Origin: Spirosoma aureum
Lineage (GTDB): Bacteria; Bacteroidota; Bacteroidia; Cytophagales; Spirosomataceae
NCBI RefSeq assembly: GCF_011604685.1
Contig: NZ_CP050063.1
Location: 5,664,501-5,728,500, forward strand
Direction: 5' to 3'
DNA: 64,000 bases
The position numbers and the translations under genes are program-made. Below the pieces are notes generated by a model, which did no database searches, was not told where the DNA came from, and saw only the letters and a program-made list of their open reading frames with translations. Below, in pieces: positions 34,775-43,214 of the stretch; positions within the stretch are counted from its first letter, which is position 1; each line of letters begins with the position of its first letter.

Positions 34775-37700
34775 TTATAGGTTGACGTTCAGACCAAATA
34801 CGTAGAGCTTTGTCATGGGGAAGTTCTCGGAACCACCCCGCTCCGGATCATAGTTCAGGTTGGTGAAAGTGAACAGGTTTTTGCCTGTCACATACAGCCG
34901 AACTCCCCGAATGACCTTTGAGCGAAGGATGTTGGCGGGTACGTTATAGGCCAGCGTAATGTTACGAATCCGGGCATACGTACCATCCACATACCCTAAT
35001 GTAGAGAGGTATTTCAGCCCTCCGTTTTTATTAGGCCGGGGATAGGCATTGGTCGGATTTTCGGGGGTCCAGTAATCGAGCCCCGCCGTGCTGTTGCCAA
35101 CGCCCTGCTGGTCGAAACGGGCCGACCGGTCGGAGTTAATCATCTGTCCTACCCGGGCATAGAGAAACACATTCAGGTCGAAGCCTTTGAATTTGATGGT
35201 GTTATCGAAACCACCACTCCATTTCGGACGGGGTGTTCCCAGAATAATCCGATCGTTCACGGCATCGATCTTACCATCGCCATTCTGGTCCTTCACTTTG
35301 ATTTCTCCGGGCAACTGGGTTGGCGAAAGCTTGGCCGCGGCATCCGCTTCTGAGGTTTGCCAGATACCCAGTTTTTGGTAGTCGTAAAAGACATTGATGG
35401 GCGAGCCAATGAACCAGCCGTTACCAATGTCGTTGCCGCCCGTTACCAGCTCCGTAATTTCTTCCTTGTTTTTGGTGAAGGTGACGTTGCTGGTCCAGCT
35501 GAAATTTGACGTCCGGATGTTGGTACTACCCAGCGTGACCTCAACACCCCGGTTACGTGTTTTGCCGATGTTCTGCTTAACCGTCGTTACCCCTGTCGTT
35601 GGTGGTAACCCACGATCCAGCAGCAGGTCAGATGTGCGGGTATCGTAATAATCGATCGACGTATTAATGCGACCGTTCAGCAGGCCAAAGTCCAGACCAA
35701 TATTTTTAGTATTGGATAGTTCCCATCCTAATTCAGCATTGCCTACGTTCCGCGAGAAAGTATAGGCGGGAACCGGTACTTCGTCATACCCAAAGGCCAG
35801 CCGGGTCAGCGTTGTTTGGGTTGCATACGGACCAGAGGGGTCGTTACCGGCAACCCCATAACTGACGCGAACTTTCAGGTCGCTAAGCCCTTTCAGACCC
35901 TGCATAAATTTTTCTTCTATTATGCGCCATGCGAACGCAGCCGAGGGGAAGAATGTCCATTTATTGCCTGTTGCCAGTTTAGAAGAGCCATCTTCACGGG
36001 CAGTCAGTGTAAGCAGATACCGGTCGCGGAAGGAATAATTCAACCGACCCGCAAACGAAATGAGGTCATTCTGCGAATAGGCGGAGTTGATCTTGATTTC
36101 TTCCGTTGCACTGCCCAGTGAGTAGAATAACTGCGATGGAAGCAGTTGATTAACGCCCGAAGCCGCTGCGTTATCGGAGGTATTACCGATATAACTGGCA
36201 ATACCCGTGAGCGTAAATGCGTGCTGGCCCATACTTCGTTGATAGGTCATCACATTTTCCCAGTTGAGGCTACGGCTGCTACTGGTATTGTACGTAGCGA
36301 GCGATTTACCGGTCAGCGATCGATCGATGGATTTCGGGGAAGCATATGAACCATCCCGGATCGAAGCCAGGTTCACGCCCAGTGTAGTCCGGGCAGTAAA
36401 GCCTTTGAAGGGCGTCAATTCAATATAACCGTTGGTTAGAATCCGGGTTGTCAGCACCGAGTTATTGAATACGTTCGGTTGCTCATCCGACAGTGGATTG
36501 GCCGTCTGCCCATCCAGCATGATGTAGTTAAAATTCCCATTGGCATCATAAAGCGACCCAAGCGGACTGATTTTATTCGCCTGATTGAGCGGGTCGCGCC
36601 GGACGCTTTGGTTGTAGTAGGTAAGCTGGCTTTGTAAGCCAATTTTCATCCAGTCAGTAATTGTATAGTCGACATTCAGCCGCCCGGTGTAGCGCTTCAA
36701 CTCGTCTAACTTCAGAATACCTTTTTCGTTATAGTAGTCGACAGATACATACGATTTCAGCCGCTCGGTACCTGACCGTATGCCAATCTGATAATCCTGT
36801 TGAAGACCATTGTGAATCAGCGCATCCTGATAATCAGTCCAGTTCCCTTTCTGTAAGGCATCATATTCGGCTACGTTCGTAAAAATGGATGCATCATCGG
36901 CCGGGCTTTTCCAGACGCCAGCGGCCCGCCAGGCTTCCCGCTTGAAATCTCGAAAGCCAGTAATGTCCATGGCTTTCGGATACATCGTCACCTGAGAAAT
37001 ACCCGAATACGCATTAAATGAAATATCGGGTTTACCTGTTTTACCTTTTTTGGTCGTAATCAGAATAACCCCATTGGCTCCCCGCGACCCATAAATGGCA
37101 ATCGATGAGGCATCTTTGAGGACGTCCATTGTTTCGATGTCGTTGGCATTGATATCTTCCAGGTTGCTGTACTGGATACCATCGACAATAATCAGGGGAG
37201 CATTATTTCCCCCAATGGAGCGATTCCCGCGTATGCTGATATTGACCTTTGCCCCGGCTTGTCCACTGCTCCGGGTAATGTCGGCCCCGGCAATTTTGCC
37301 CTGAGCGGCTTCCAGCACATTGGCAGTCGGTACTTCTTTCAACTGCTCGCTTTTGAGTTGAACAACCGCCCCGGTCAGATCTTTTTTACGTACGGCCCCG
37401 TAGCCGATCACGACAACTTCGTCCAGTGCGCTCACATCGGGCACCATCGACACATTGATCGTCGATTGATTTCCAACCGCTATGTCCTGGCTCTGGTACC
37501 CAACAAACGAAAATGTTAACGTCACCCCGTTGCCATCGGGTACCGACAGTTTAAATACGCCACTGGCATCCGTTGTTGCACCCCGTGTCGACCCTTTTAC
37601 CACAACACTGACCCCCGGCAAAGCAGCCTGTTTTTCATCAAGGACTTTTCCTGTTACTACATGATCGGCCGCTTCTGTGCCCGGAGTTGGCACTTGGGTA

Positions 37701-38098
37701 TGCCCATCTGAATCGGACTCCAGCACAATCAAACCGCCAACCAACCGATAGGTTAATTTCAGTGGCTTCAGTAATTCGGTCAATGCTTCATTCAGGCGCT
37801 TATCCGTCAGGGTAATCGTGACCGGATGGTCTACATTGATCGTTTTTGAGCCATATACAAACCGGGCGGCCGTTTGCTGTTCAATCTGTGTTAGCACCAA
37901 TCGAAGCCGTTGTCCATCAGCTTTTAGCGTAACCGGTCGGCTCATTAATTCCTGCCCATTTCCGTTGAAGGCTATTGACAAGCTGGCACAGGCCGTAATC
38001 AGGATGAGCTGAATAACAGAGAAGTTCATAAACCACCAAAATGCGTTGACCTGTCGGCCCAGAGAGCCACAAATACGTACAGGTTCTCTTTTTTTCAT
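34775..38098 (-). CDS. STN-containing SusC/RagA TonB-dependent transporter (module B)
   Basis: A 1107-aa transporter: hydrophobic signal segment about 24-45, STN domain about 55-130 (LRLVLTQIEQQTAARFVYGS), carboxypeptidase-like domain about 147-225 (VTGKVLDEKQAALPGVSVVV), TonB-box region LDEVVVIGYGAVRKKDLTG, plug (IYGSRGANGVILITT) and barrel ending YVFGLNVNL. It should import pectic oligosaccharides and signal through the adjacent FecR and ECF sigma. It is closely related in layout to module A and more distant from module C. Confidence 0.96.
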   Translation of the reverse strand: MKKREPVRICGSLGRQVNAFWWFMNFSVIQLILITACASLSIAFNGNGQELMSRPVTLKADGQRLRLVLTQIEQQTAARFVYGSKTINVDHPVTITLTDKRLNEALTELLKPLKLTYRLVGGLIVLESDSDGHTQVPTPGTEAADHVVTGKVLDEKQAALPGVSVVVKGSTRGATTDASGVFKLSVPDGNGVTLTFSFVGYQSQDIAVGNQSTINVSMVPDVSALDEVVVIGYGAVRKKDLTGAVVQLKSEQLKEVPTANVLEAAQGKIAGADITRSSGQAGAKVNISIRGNRSIGGNNAPLIIVDGIQYSNLEDINANDIETMDVLKDASSIAIYGSRGANGVILITTKKGKTGKPDISFNAYSGISQVTMYPKAMDITGFRDFKREAWRAAGVWKSPADDASIFTNVAEYDALQKGNWTDYQDALIHNGLQQDYQIGIRSGTERLKSYVSVDYYNEKGILKLDELKRYTGRLNVDYTITDWMKIGLQSQLTYYNQSVRRDPLNQANKISPLGSLYDANGNFNYIMLDGQTANPLSDEQPNVFNNSVLTTRILTNGYIELTPFKGFTARTTLGVNLASIRDGSYASPKSIDRSLTGKSLATYNTSSSRSLNWENVMTYQRSMGQHAFTLTGIASYIGNTSDNAAASGVNQLLPSQLFYSLGSATEEIKINSAYSQNDLISFAGRLNYSFRDRYLLTLTAREDGSSKLATGNKWTFFPSAAFAWRIIEEKFMQGLKGLSDLKVRVSYGVAGNDPSGPYATQTTLTRLAFGYDEVPVPAYTFSRNVGNAELGWELSNTKNIGLDFGLLNGRINTSIDYYDTRTSDLLLDRGLPPTTGVTTVKQNIGKTRNRGVEVTLGSTNIRTSNFSWTSNVTFTKNKEEITELVTGGNDIGNGWFIGSPINVFYDYQKLGIWQTSEADAAAKLSPTQLPGEIKVKDQNGDGKIDAVNDRIILGTPRPKWSGGFDNTIKFKGFDLNVFLYARVGQMINSDRSARFDQQGVGNSTAGLDYWTPENPTNAYPRPNKNGGLKYLSTLGYVDGTYARIRNITLAYNVPANILRSKVIRGVRLYVTGKNLFTFTNLNYDPERGGSENFPMTKLYVFGLNVNL

Positions 38099-38134
38099 AG
38101 ATTTAAGGGTTTTGTTAAATGGAGTTTGACAAAA
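38099..38134 (-). promoter_or_regulatory. Conserved susC leader block (module B)
   Basis: On the minus strand the bases before the ATG include CCATTTAACAAAACCCTTAA, which matches module A over about 20 bp apart from one extra A. The conservation of non-coding sequence between paralogues suggests a promoter or RNA target. Confidence 0.45.
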
Positions 38135-38187
38135 TAGTTCTCGTGTTGGGTCAAGATTCGCGGTCTGTCCAACGAGAGATCAACTGG

Positions 38188-38225
38188 GCGCTGGTTCATG
38201 TTCACGGCATGGCCAGCGTCTTTTT
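38188..38225 (+). terminator. Antisense-oriented intrinsic terminator, fecR-susC gap (B)
   Basis: An 11-bp stem with one bulged T (outer arms 38189-38195 and 38212-38218, inner CATG 38197-38200 with 38208-38211), a 7-nt loop and a T run (38221-38225) on the + strand. Same position and direction as in modules A and C, with a different stem sequence. Confidence 0.7.
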
Positions 38226-38299
38226 AGTGAAAATCAGTGATCTGGATAGGTTCGACACATAGGCTGAATGGATTAATTATTGGTTCATCAATGGGAAAG

Positions 38300-39322
38300 C
38301 TAGTCACTACATCCTTTTCCAGTGAGCAGGATGGTTGTTCCTTTCACTTCGTAGTTCGCCTTCAGTGCAGCACAAATGATGTCTAACTGAGTGTAGAGTG
38401 GTTGATCGGTTAAATCGGCCGTTAATGGGCATCCCTTCTGGCTGTCATTTTCTACTTCGATGTTGATGCCATATGCCTGTTCGAGCCTAACCAGCACCTC
38501 CGCTAAAGGAGTGTCGTCGAACTGAAAGGAGATCGGTTTACGCTCCTTTTCCGAGGTACGTATAACCAACGGGGAGTCGACAAGGCCCGTTACAAAATGC
38601 TGTTCTTCTTCGAAAAAAGTAGCGGTCTGGTTCGGGCTCAGTACAACTCCGTCGGTCGTTGCCAGTTTGCGGGGCGTTTCTTTATAAACAGCCACCCGCC
38701 CCGTTACCACTTCAACCCGCACCTGTTTGCTAGCCGATTGACTCCTGACAAAAAAGCTCGTTCCCAACACCTTCGTAACCACGCTTCCCGCATACACGTA
38801 AAAAGGTCGGGATGGCATTTTCGCCACTGAAAAGAAGGCATCGCCAGTTAGGTAAACGGTTCGTTTTTCGGTCGCAAAATGGGCAGGAAAACGTAGTGAA
38901 CTATGAGCAGCTAATTTGACTGCACTCCCGTCTTCAAGGCGGATTACTAGCGGATGAGTGGAATTATTGGTTCGTTCAATCCAGTCGCCCTTGACAAGTG
39001 AAATCAGTGAATCTGCTGGATTGACAGGGCTACTCTGACGCTGTGCAAAATACAACCAACCGATCAAAAGCAGCGATGCCGCAATACCGATCCATCGAAG
39101 TGAAGTGCTCCTGAACGGAATAACACGCCCCGGTTCGTCCTGAGGCATCTTACTCTGAATCTGGTCCCAAAGACGGTTTTCCAGCTCGTTCATGTCAAGC
39201 TCCTGCCCCGACTCTTCGGTTTCAATCAAGCCATACCAGTGCTCTACAAAAGCCTTTTCTGCGGGTGTACATTCTCCACGAAGGTATTTCTGTAAGAGTT
39301 GCCCAAATTTTTTTCGGCTCAT
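38300..39322 (-). CDS. FecR-type anti-sigma factor (module B)
   Basis: A 340-aa anti-sigma factor: cytoplasmic sigma-binding part 1-75 (QLLQKYLRGECTPAEKAFVEH), transmembrane helix about 77-92, FecR domain about 105-205 (VIRLEDGSAVKLAAHSSLRF, VVTKVLGTSFFVRSQ) and a DUF4974/STN-like C-terminus about 265-335 (FQFDDTPLAEVLVRLEQAYG). Lies between sigma (168 bp upstream) and susC (201 bp downstream), the usual order. Confidence 0.94.
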   Translation of the reverse strand: MSRKKFGQLLQKYLRGECTPAEKAFVEHWYGLIETEESGQELDMNELENRLWDQIQSKMPQDEPGRVIPFRSTSLRWIGIAASLLLIGWLYFAQRQSSPVNPADSLISLVKGDWIERTNNSTHPLVIRLEDGSAVKLAAHSSLRFPAHFATEKRTVYLTGDAFFSVAKMPSRPFYVYAGSVVTKVLGTSFFVRSQSASKQVRVEVVTGRVAVYKETPRKLATTDGVVLSPNQTATFFEEEQHFVTGLVDSPLVIRTSEKERKPISFQFDDTPLAEVLVRLEQAYGINIEVENDSQKGCPLTADLTDQPLYTQLDIICAALKANYEVKGTTILLTGKGCSD

Positions 39323-39490
39323 GACTCGGTAGCAGTGGGTTTACAGTACCTAAGTCAAACAACCACACCTAAAGCCGCAAATAGTTTTATTGAATAGTAG
39401 AAAATTACAACACTTAAGGAGAAATAGAGCAAATATTATTTAAATAGTACTATATAGTTATTGTGATTTAATTGGTCGGTTGGTAGGCTG

Positions 39491-40069
39491 TCAGATGTAG
39501 AGTAGCAGGATAATACCCGGTAACAGGTAGTCTCGCAGGTAGACCCGCAGTGCTTTAATGGCCTGACTAAGGTGATATTCAACCGTTCGTTCCGGGACTT
39601 TTAACTGGGATGAAATTTCCTTGACGGATTGATATTCCAGACGGTTTAGTCTAAAAATCTGACGCGTTTTTTCGGGAAGATCACTCAACTGCTTTTCAAC
39701 GGCTTCCATCAATTCATCCAGATCCATCTGCTCTTCGGTGGTCGATATGGCTTCCGGTAGATGGACATAGGCGTAGTCCGCGTATTTTTCGTGAATCAGC
39801 GTCGATTTTATATGATTGATTGTTGCATACCGAACAGCTGTATAGAGGTAAGCATCAAGCCGTTCAATCCGTAGCTCATTACGACGCTCCCATAGCTTCA
39901 GGAATATATCCTGTACCAGTTCTTCAACCGTATCCTGCGATTCGATTTTACGCCGGGCAGAGCTATACAACCGTTTCCAGTATCGCTGATAAATCTCCCG
40001 AAAAGCAGCCTCATCGCCTGTTCGAAGACGAATAAGTAATATTTCATCGGGTAGCGATTTAAGATTCAT
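39491..40069 (-). CDS. ECF RNA polymerase sigma factor (module B)
   Basis: A 192-aa ECF sigma factor: region 2 about 8-78 (EAAFREIYQRYWKRLYSSAR, EELVQDIFLKLWERR), region 4 about 120-170 (LSDLPEKTRQIFRLNRLEY, then PERTVEYHLSQAIKAL) and a hydrophobic C-terminus. It closely resembles the module A sigma, sharing for example the segment LPEKTRQIFRLNRLEY. It should drive susC and the pectin operon. The shared operator-like motif lies about 143 bp upstream. Confidence 0.94.
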   Translation of the reverse strand: MNLKSLPDEILLIRLRTGDEAAFREIYQRYWKRLYSSARRKIESQDTVEELVQDIFLKLWERRNELRIERLDAYLYTAVRYATINHIKSTLIHEKYADYAYVHLPEAISTTEEQMDLDELMEAVEKQLSDLPEKTRQIFRLNRLEYQSVKEISSQLKVPERTVEYHLSQAIKALRVYLRDYLLPGIILLLYI

Positions 40070-40211
40070 TCGTTTTCGGCTGTCAAGTATACTAGAATTT
40101 GACTATTTCCCAGAAACAGCCTGACTGTAGATCAGTAAAGCTAGTTGTTCCCTGACTATTAATCTCCACACTTTACTTAAATTTACCAAGCATAAGTTTA
40201 ATTATTTCTAT

Positions 40212-40232
40212 GCAATCGTTACCGGGAACGTT
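40212..40232. promoter_or_regulatory. Operator-like motif, shared with 24021-24041
   Basis: Twenty-one bases identical to the reverse complement of 24021-24041. The core ATCGTTACC-GGGAACGTT is a pseudo-palindrome (7 of 9 paired positions). It sits about 143 bp upstream of the module B sigma start, as the other copy sits about 165 bp upstream of the module A sigma start. Confidence 0.6.
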
Positions 40233-40673
40233 GCCGAATAGGATATACTACTATTTTTTAGTCTAAAATAGTTTCACACAAACTGATCAGTAGTCATTTC
40301 AACCGCCATTAATCAGTTCAATAAAATTGTATTTTTCCATGCTAGAGGACTTACAATCAAGTAAGGAAATTTGAGTAGAGATACCTAACGTATAGTCATC
40401 TAATCGCTTGACTAAACAGTACAAACGAGTAGTTATACACGCTATTGATCAACATGAATTGTAAAGGAAAGAGGTGTAGGGTTGTCGATACAGAAAGGCT
40501 TTAATCGAAGGTGACTTGCCATTTCATAGCAACCCCTAAAGAAGATACAGAAATTGGGGCTTACTTACTTTTTTTGCCGCAGAAGTCGGGCAGTGAGAAT
40601 GGATTGCCGGGAAACTGTACTAATCCTGACTTGCCCGGCGAATAGTCCTGATTTTGAATAACTAACCAACCAA

Positions 40674-40705
40674 GGAAGCTATCAACAGAAACGATGATAG
40701 CTTCC
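40674..40705 (-). terminator. Terminator of the chloroperoxidase-like gene
   Basis: Perfect 11-bp stem (ggaagctatca with tgatagcttcc), 10-nt loop; on the minus strand it is followed by a T/G-rich tail (TTGGTTGGTTAG). It lies 36 bp past the stop of the gene at 40741. Confidence 0.65.
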
Positions 40706-40740
40706 CCGATTTTAACTGTATACTCTAGCCAATTGGCTCA

Positions 40741-41562
40741 TTATGAGTTAATAAACGCTAACAGATCGGCATTAATTGTGGCCGCTTCAGTAGCTGGCAT
40801 TCCATGCGGAAATCCGGGATACGAAATGAGTTTCCCATCTTTTAATAGCTTTACAGCCCTGACTGCGGTCAGCGGGAATGGAACGATCTGATCATCTTCA
40901 CCATGCAGAACAAGTACCGGTACATCCACACTCTTCAGGTCTTCCGTAAAATCGGTCTCTGAAAAAGCCTTGATACAATCGTAATGGGCTTTTATGCCAC
41001 CCATCATACCCTGGCGCCACCAGTTATCCCGAATGCCCTGCGATATGGTTGCACCTTCCCGATTGTAGCCATAGAAGGGAATGGTAAAATCCTGAAAATA
41101 TTGGGGTCGTTTTGTGGCAGTACCTTCCCGAATTTCATCGAATATAGCCATGGGAATACCATCCGGATTTGCTTCGGTTTGCACCATGAGTGGCGTAACG
41201 GCACTGATCAGTACCGCTTTAGCAACCCGCCCCTGTCCATATTTTGCCACATACCGAATCACTTCACCACCACCGGTCGAGTGGCCAACGTGAATGGCAT
41301 CTTTTAGATCGAGCACTCGTGCCAATTCGGCTACATCGGCGGCATACGTGTCCATATCATGTCCATCTGCCGTTTGCGACGATCGTCCATGACCCCGGCG
41401 GTCGTGAGCAATCACACGAAATCCCTTATTCAGGAAAAACATCATTTGGCCATCCCAGTCATCGCCTGTTAAAGGCCAGCCATGGTGAAAAACAATCGGT
41501 TGCCCCGTTCCCCAATCTTTGTAATAAATCTCGGTACCGTCTGCTACTGTGATCTTGCTCAT
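40741..41562 (-). CDS. Alpha/beta-hydrolase, non-haem chloroperoxidase type
   Basis: A 273-aa cytoplasmic hydrolase resembling cofactor-free haloperoxidases/esterases. Start at 41562 (MSKITVADGTEIYYKDWG) is where the family begins; a longer frame to 41628 adds 22 unrelated residues. Triad: Ser95 in VGHSTGGG, Asp in LHGEDDQIVPF, His in GFPHGM near the C-terminus; the oxyanion region is HHGWPLTGDDWD (26-37). No signal peptide. It stands alone with its own terminator; a role in the neighbouring glycan loci is not indicated. Confidence 0.92.
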   Translation of the reverse strand: MSKITVADGTEIYYKDWGTGQPIVFHHGWPLTGDDWDGQMMFFLNKGFRVIAHDRRGHGRSSQTADGHDMDTYAADVAELARVLDLKDAIHVGHSTGGGEVIRYVAKYGQGRVAKAVLISAVTPLMVQTEANPDGIPMAIFDEIREGTATKRPQYFQDFTIPFYGYNREGATISQGIRDNWWRQGMMGGIKAHYDCIKAFSETDFTEDLKSVDVPVLVLHGEDDQIVPFPLTAVRAVKLLKDGKLISYPGFPHGMPATEAATINADLLAFINS

Positions 41563-41982
41563 GTTTTTGGTTTTTAAGTATGATTGTAACCACTGTTTTA
41601 GAGATACGCCCTTGTCTTCCATATGCATCCCTGAGAAGTGTCCTGCCGGGGTTCAGCCTTTAAACTACAGACATCAAAACCGGGAACTCCCTTGAATTAC
41701 ATACTGGCATAATACCCTAATTGGGTGGCTGGGGGCTAAAAATAAAGCATTAGGGTAGATAAACTATATAAATAATAGAAAAATGACTTTAGCCCACTTT
41801 GACACTAAATCTGGCTGGTGGATCGTGTAGACAATGTCCGTTAAATCCAGAAATTTGCAGAAATTTGAATAATATTGAGCAACCTGCAGTCTTGTAGCTA
41901 CCTGCGAGTGACGACGGATAGCGAAGCCGGATAAACGGCCAACATTCGATCAGCCCAACGAAGTAGTTGCGTCAGTGGTAAA
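41563..41982. other. Intergenic region, nothing recognised
   Basis: The gap is A/T-rich upstream of the hydrolase and contains no conserved frame or clear hairpin; the hydrolase promoter is presumably here. Confidence 0.35.
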
Positions 41983-43140
41983 TCACTTTTTCGCTCGATA
42001 CTCCTTCATATGCTTTTCGATCAGCACATCGGTGACCACTATAGCGTCTAAATAGGCAAACGCTTTTTTTGCAATTAATTCATTCTTATTTGTCAGGAGT
42101 TCAGCTATCGTTCGGCAAGTGTCGATGTCGGCAACTTTGTGTTTTCTGAATAGATCCAATACGTTGCTTATCAACTCAGTATTTAACGATTTCAAGTCAT
42201 CGGTGAAGGCCTTTTTTACCTGAACGTCAAGCAGTGGCGCTTCCTTAAGTTTGGAAATGATAAGTTTTTTAAGTGCGTAATTTGCTTCCCGAAACTTCGC
42301 CAGCAAGGCACGCTGAATGACTTCGGATTTCAAATCGCCAGCACTAAAGGCGTAAATAGCGCGCTCGGCCAGGTTGTAATCGGTGGTGCTGATCAATCCC
42401 AAAAGTGCTTTTTGTAGCGCTGGCGTTAGCGCTACAAATCCCCGAATATGGTTTAATGCCCAGATTTTATCCGTCAAGTCCGGGCTATCCAAAATCGCCA
42501 GGATGAAGTCAGGCGACAATGATTTTTCAGTTAAGCGAGCTACATCCTCCTGAGTTGAGCCATAGACAACATGCCACATTTTATAGGTGGTATACGCTGC
42601 CCCTTCAACAACATATTCCAATACATTCTTCGCCGTTGCCGACGACACGCCATCAACTTCATTTTCCTTGTCTGCGGGCTTTGCCTGAGGAGCCAGTTCG
42701 GCATATGATAACGTTGCCAGGGGCGAAAGCGGGTCGGCCAGCAGCTCACTCATCCGCTCATACTCAGCCGGTGTGAATGGTTTATGCTCTGCTTTACTCA
42801 AAAATTCACCTTTCGGAAGATTAAACCCCAAATAACGCCCGGTGCTTGTCCAGTAGAGATTAACCTTCAGCAACCGGCACTTATTATCGAAGCAAACGCT
42901 CGTCCTGACTTTCCGAAAATAGGCCATCGGGTAGCCCTCTTTTGACCGAATCTGAAACAACGTATCGTTTGCAATCGAGTCTTGTGAAGCAGCTATAAAT
43001 GCCAGCGTCGTATCAGGTTTTAGCGTAATTGCTGGTGTACGTAAATACCGGATTTGCCCAGCGCTATCATAGACCACTGCCAGAAACGCTGTTACTAAAC
43101 AGACAACTAATCTTTTGATTTTCAGGGCGTACATTAACAC
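41983..43140 (-). CDS. Secreted FMN-binding-like protein with HEAT-like repeats
   Basis: A 385-aa secreted protein (signal peptide about 8-29). Residues about 60-195 resemble an FMN-binding domain: the segment EVDGVSSATAKNV places D163, S166, A168 and T169 like the Dxx(S/T)GAT motif in which the Thr is covalently flavinylated by ApbE, but the usual Gly is Ser167. Residues about 200-385 are helical repeats of HEAT type (LDSPDLTDKIWALNHIRGF, AERAIYAFSAGD). It ends the module C operon, 74 bp after the FAD oxidoreductase, with a hairpin between. Electron transfer with that enzyme is possible but unproven. Confidence 0.6.
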   Translation of the reverse strand: MLMYALKIKRLVVCLVTAFLAVVYDSAGQIRYLRTPAITLKPDTTLAFIAASQDSIANDTLFQIRSKEGYPMAYFRKVRTSVCFDNKCRLLKVNLYWTSTGRYLGFNLPKGEFLSKAEHKPFTPAEYERMSELLADPLSPLATLSYAELAPQAKPADKENEVDGVSSATAKNVLEYVVEGAAYTTYKMWHVVYGSTQEDVARLTEKSLSPDFILAILDSPDLTDKIWALNHIRGFVALTPALQKALLGLISTTDYNLAERAIYAFSAGDLKSEVIQRALLAKFREANYALKKLIISKLKEAPLLDVQVKKAFTDDLKSLNTELISNVLDLFRKHKVADIDTCRTIAELLTNKNELIAKKAFAYLDAIVVTDVLIEKHMKEYRAKK

Positions 43141-43160
43141 AAGTCGGCAGACTTAAAGCT

Positions 43161-43194
43161 TTTCTTTAGCCTGTGAGAATACAGGCTAAAGAAA
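43161..43194 (-). terminator. Hairpin between FAD oxidoreductase and FMN-like gene
   Basis: Perfect 14-bp stem (tttctttagcctgt with acaggctaaagaaa) and a 6-nt loop, 20 bp after the oxidoreductase stop. The T-rich arm makes it terminator-like; it may attenuate expression of the last gene. Confidence 0.6.
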
Positions 43195-43214
43195 CAGACT
43201 AGTAACAAAACTGA

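Larger units (their letters stand above)
40070..40740. other. Intergenic region with shared operator and terminator
   Basis: No gene is seen. It contains the operator-like motif at 40212-40232 and the terminator of the hydrolase gene at 40674-40705. A weak minus-strand -7 box (TATGCTTG, 40195-40188) lies between the motif and the sigma gene. Confidence 0.4.
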
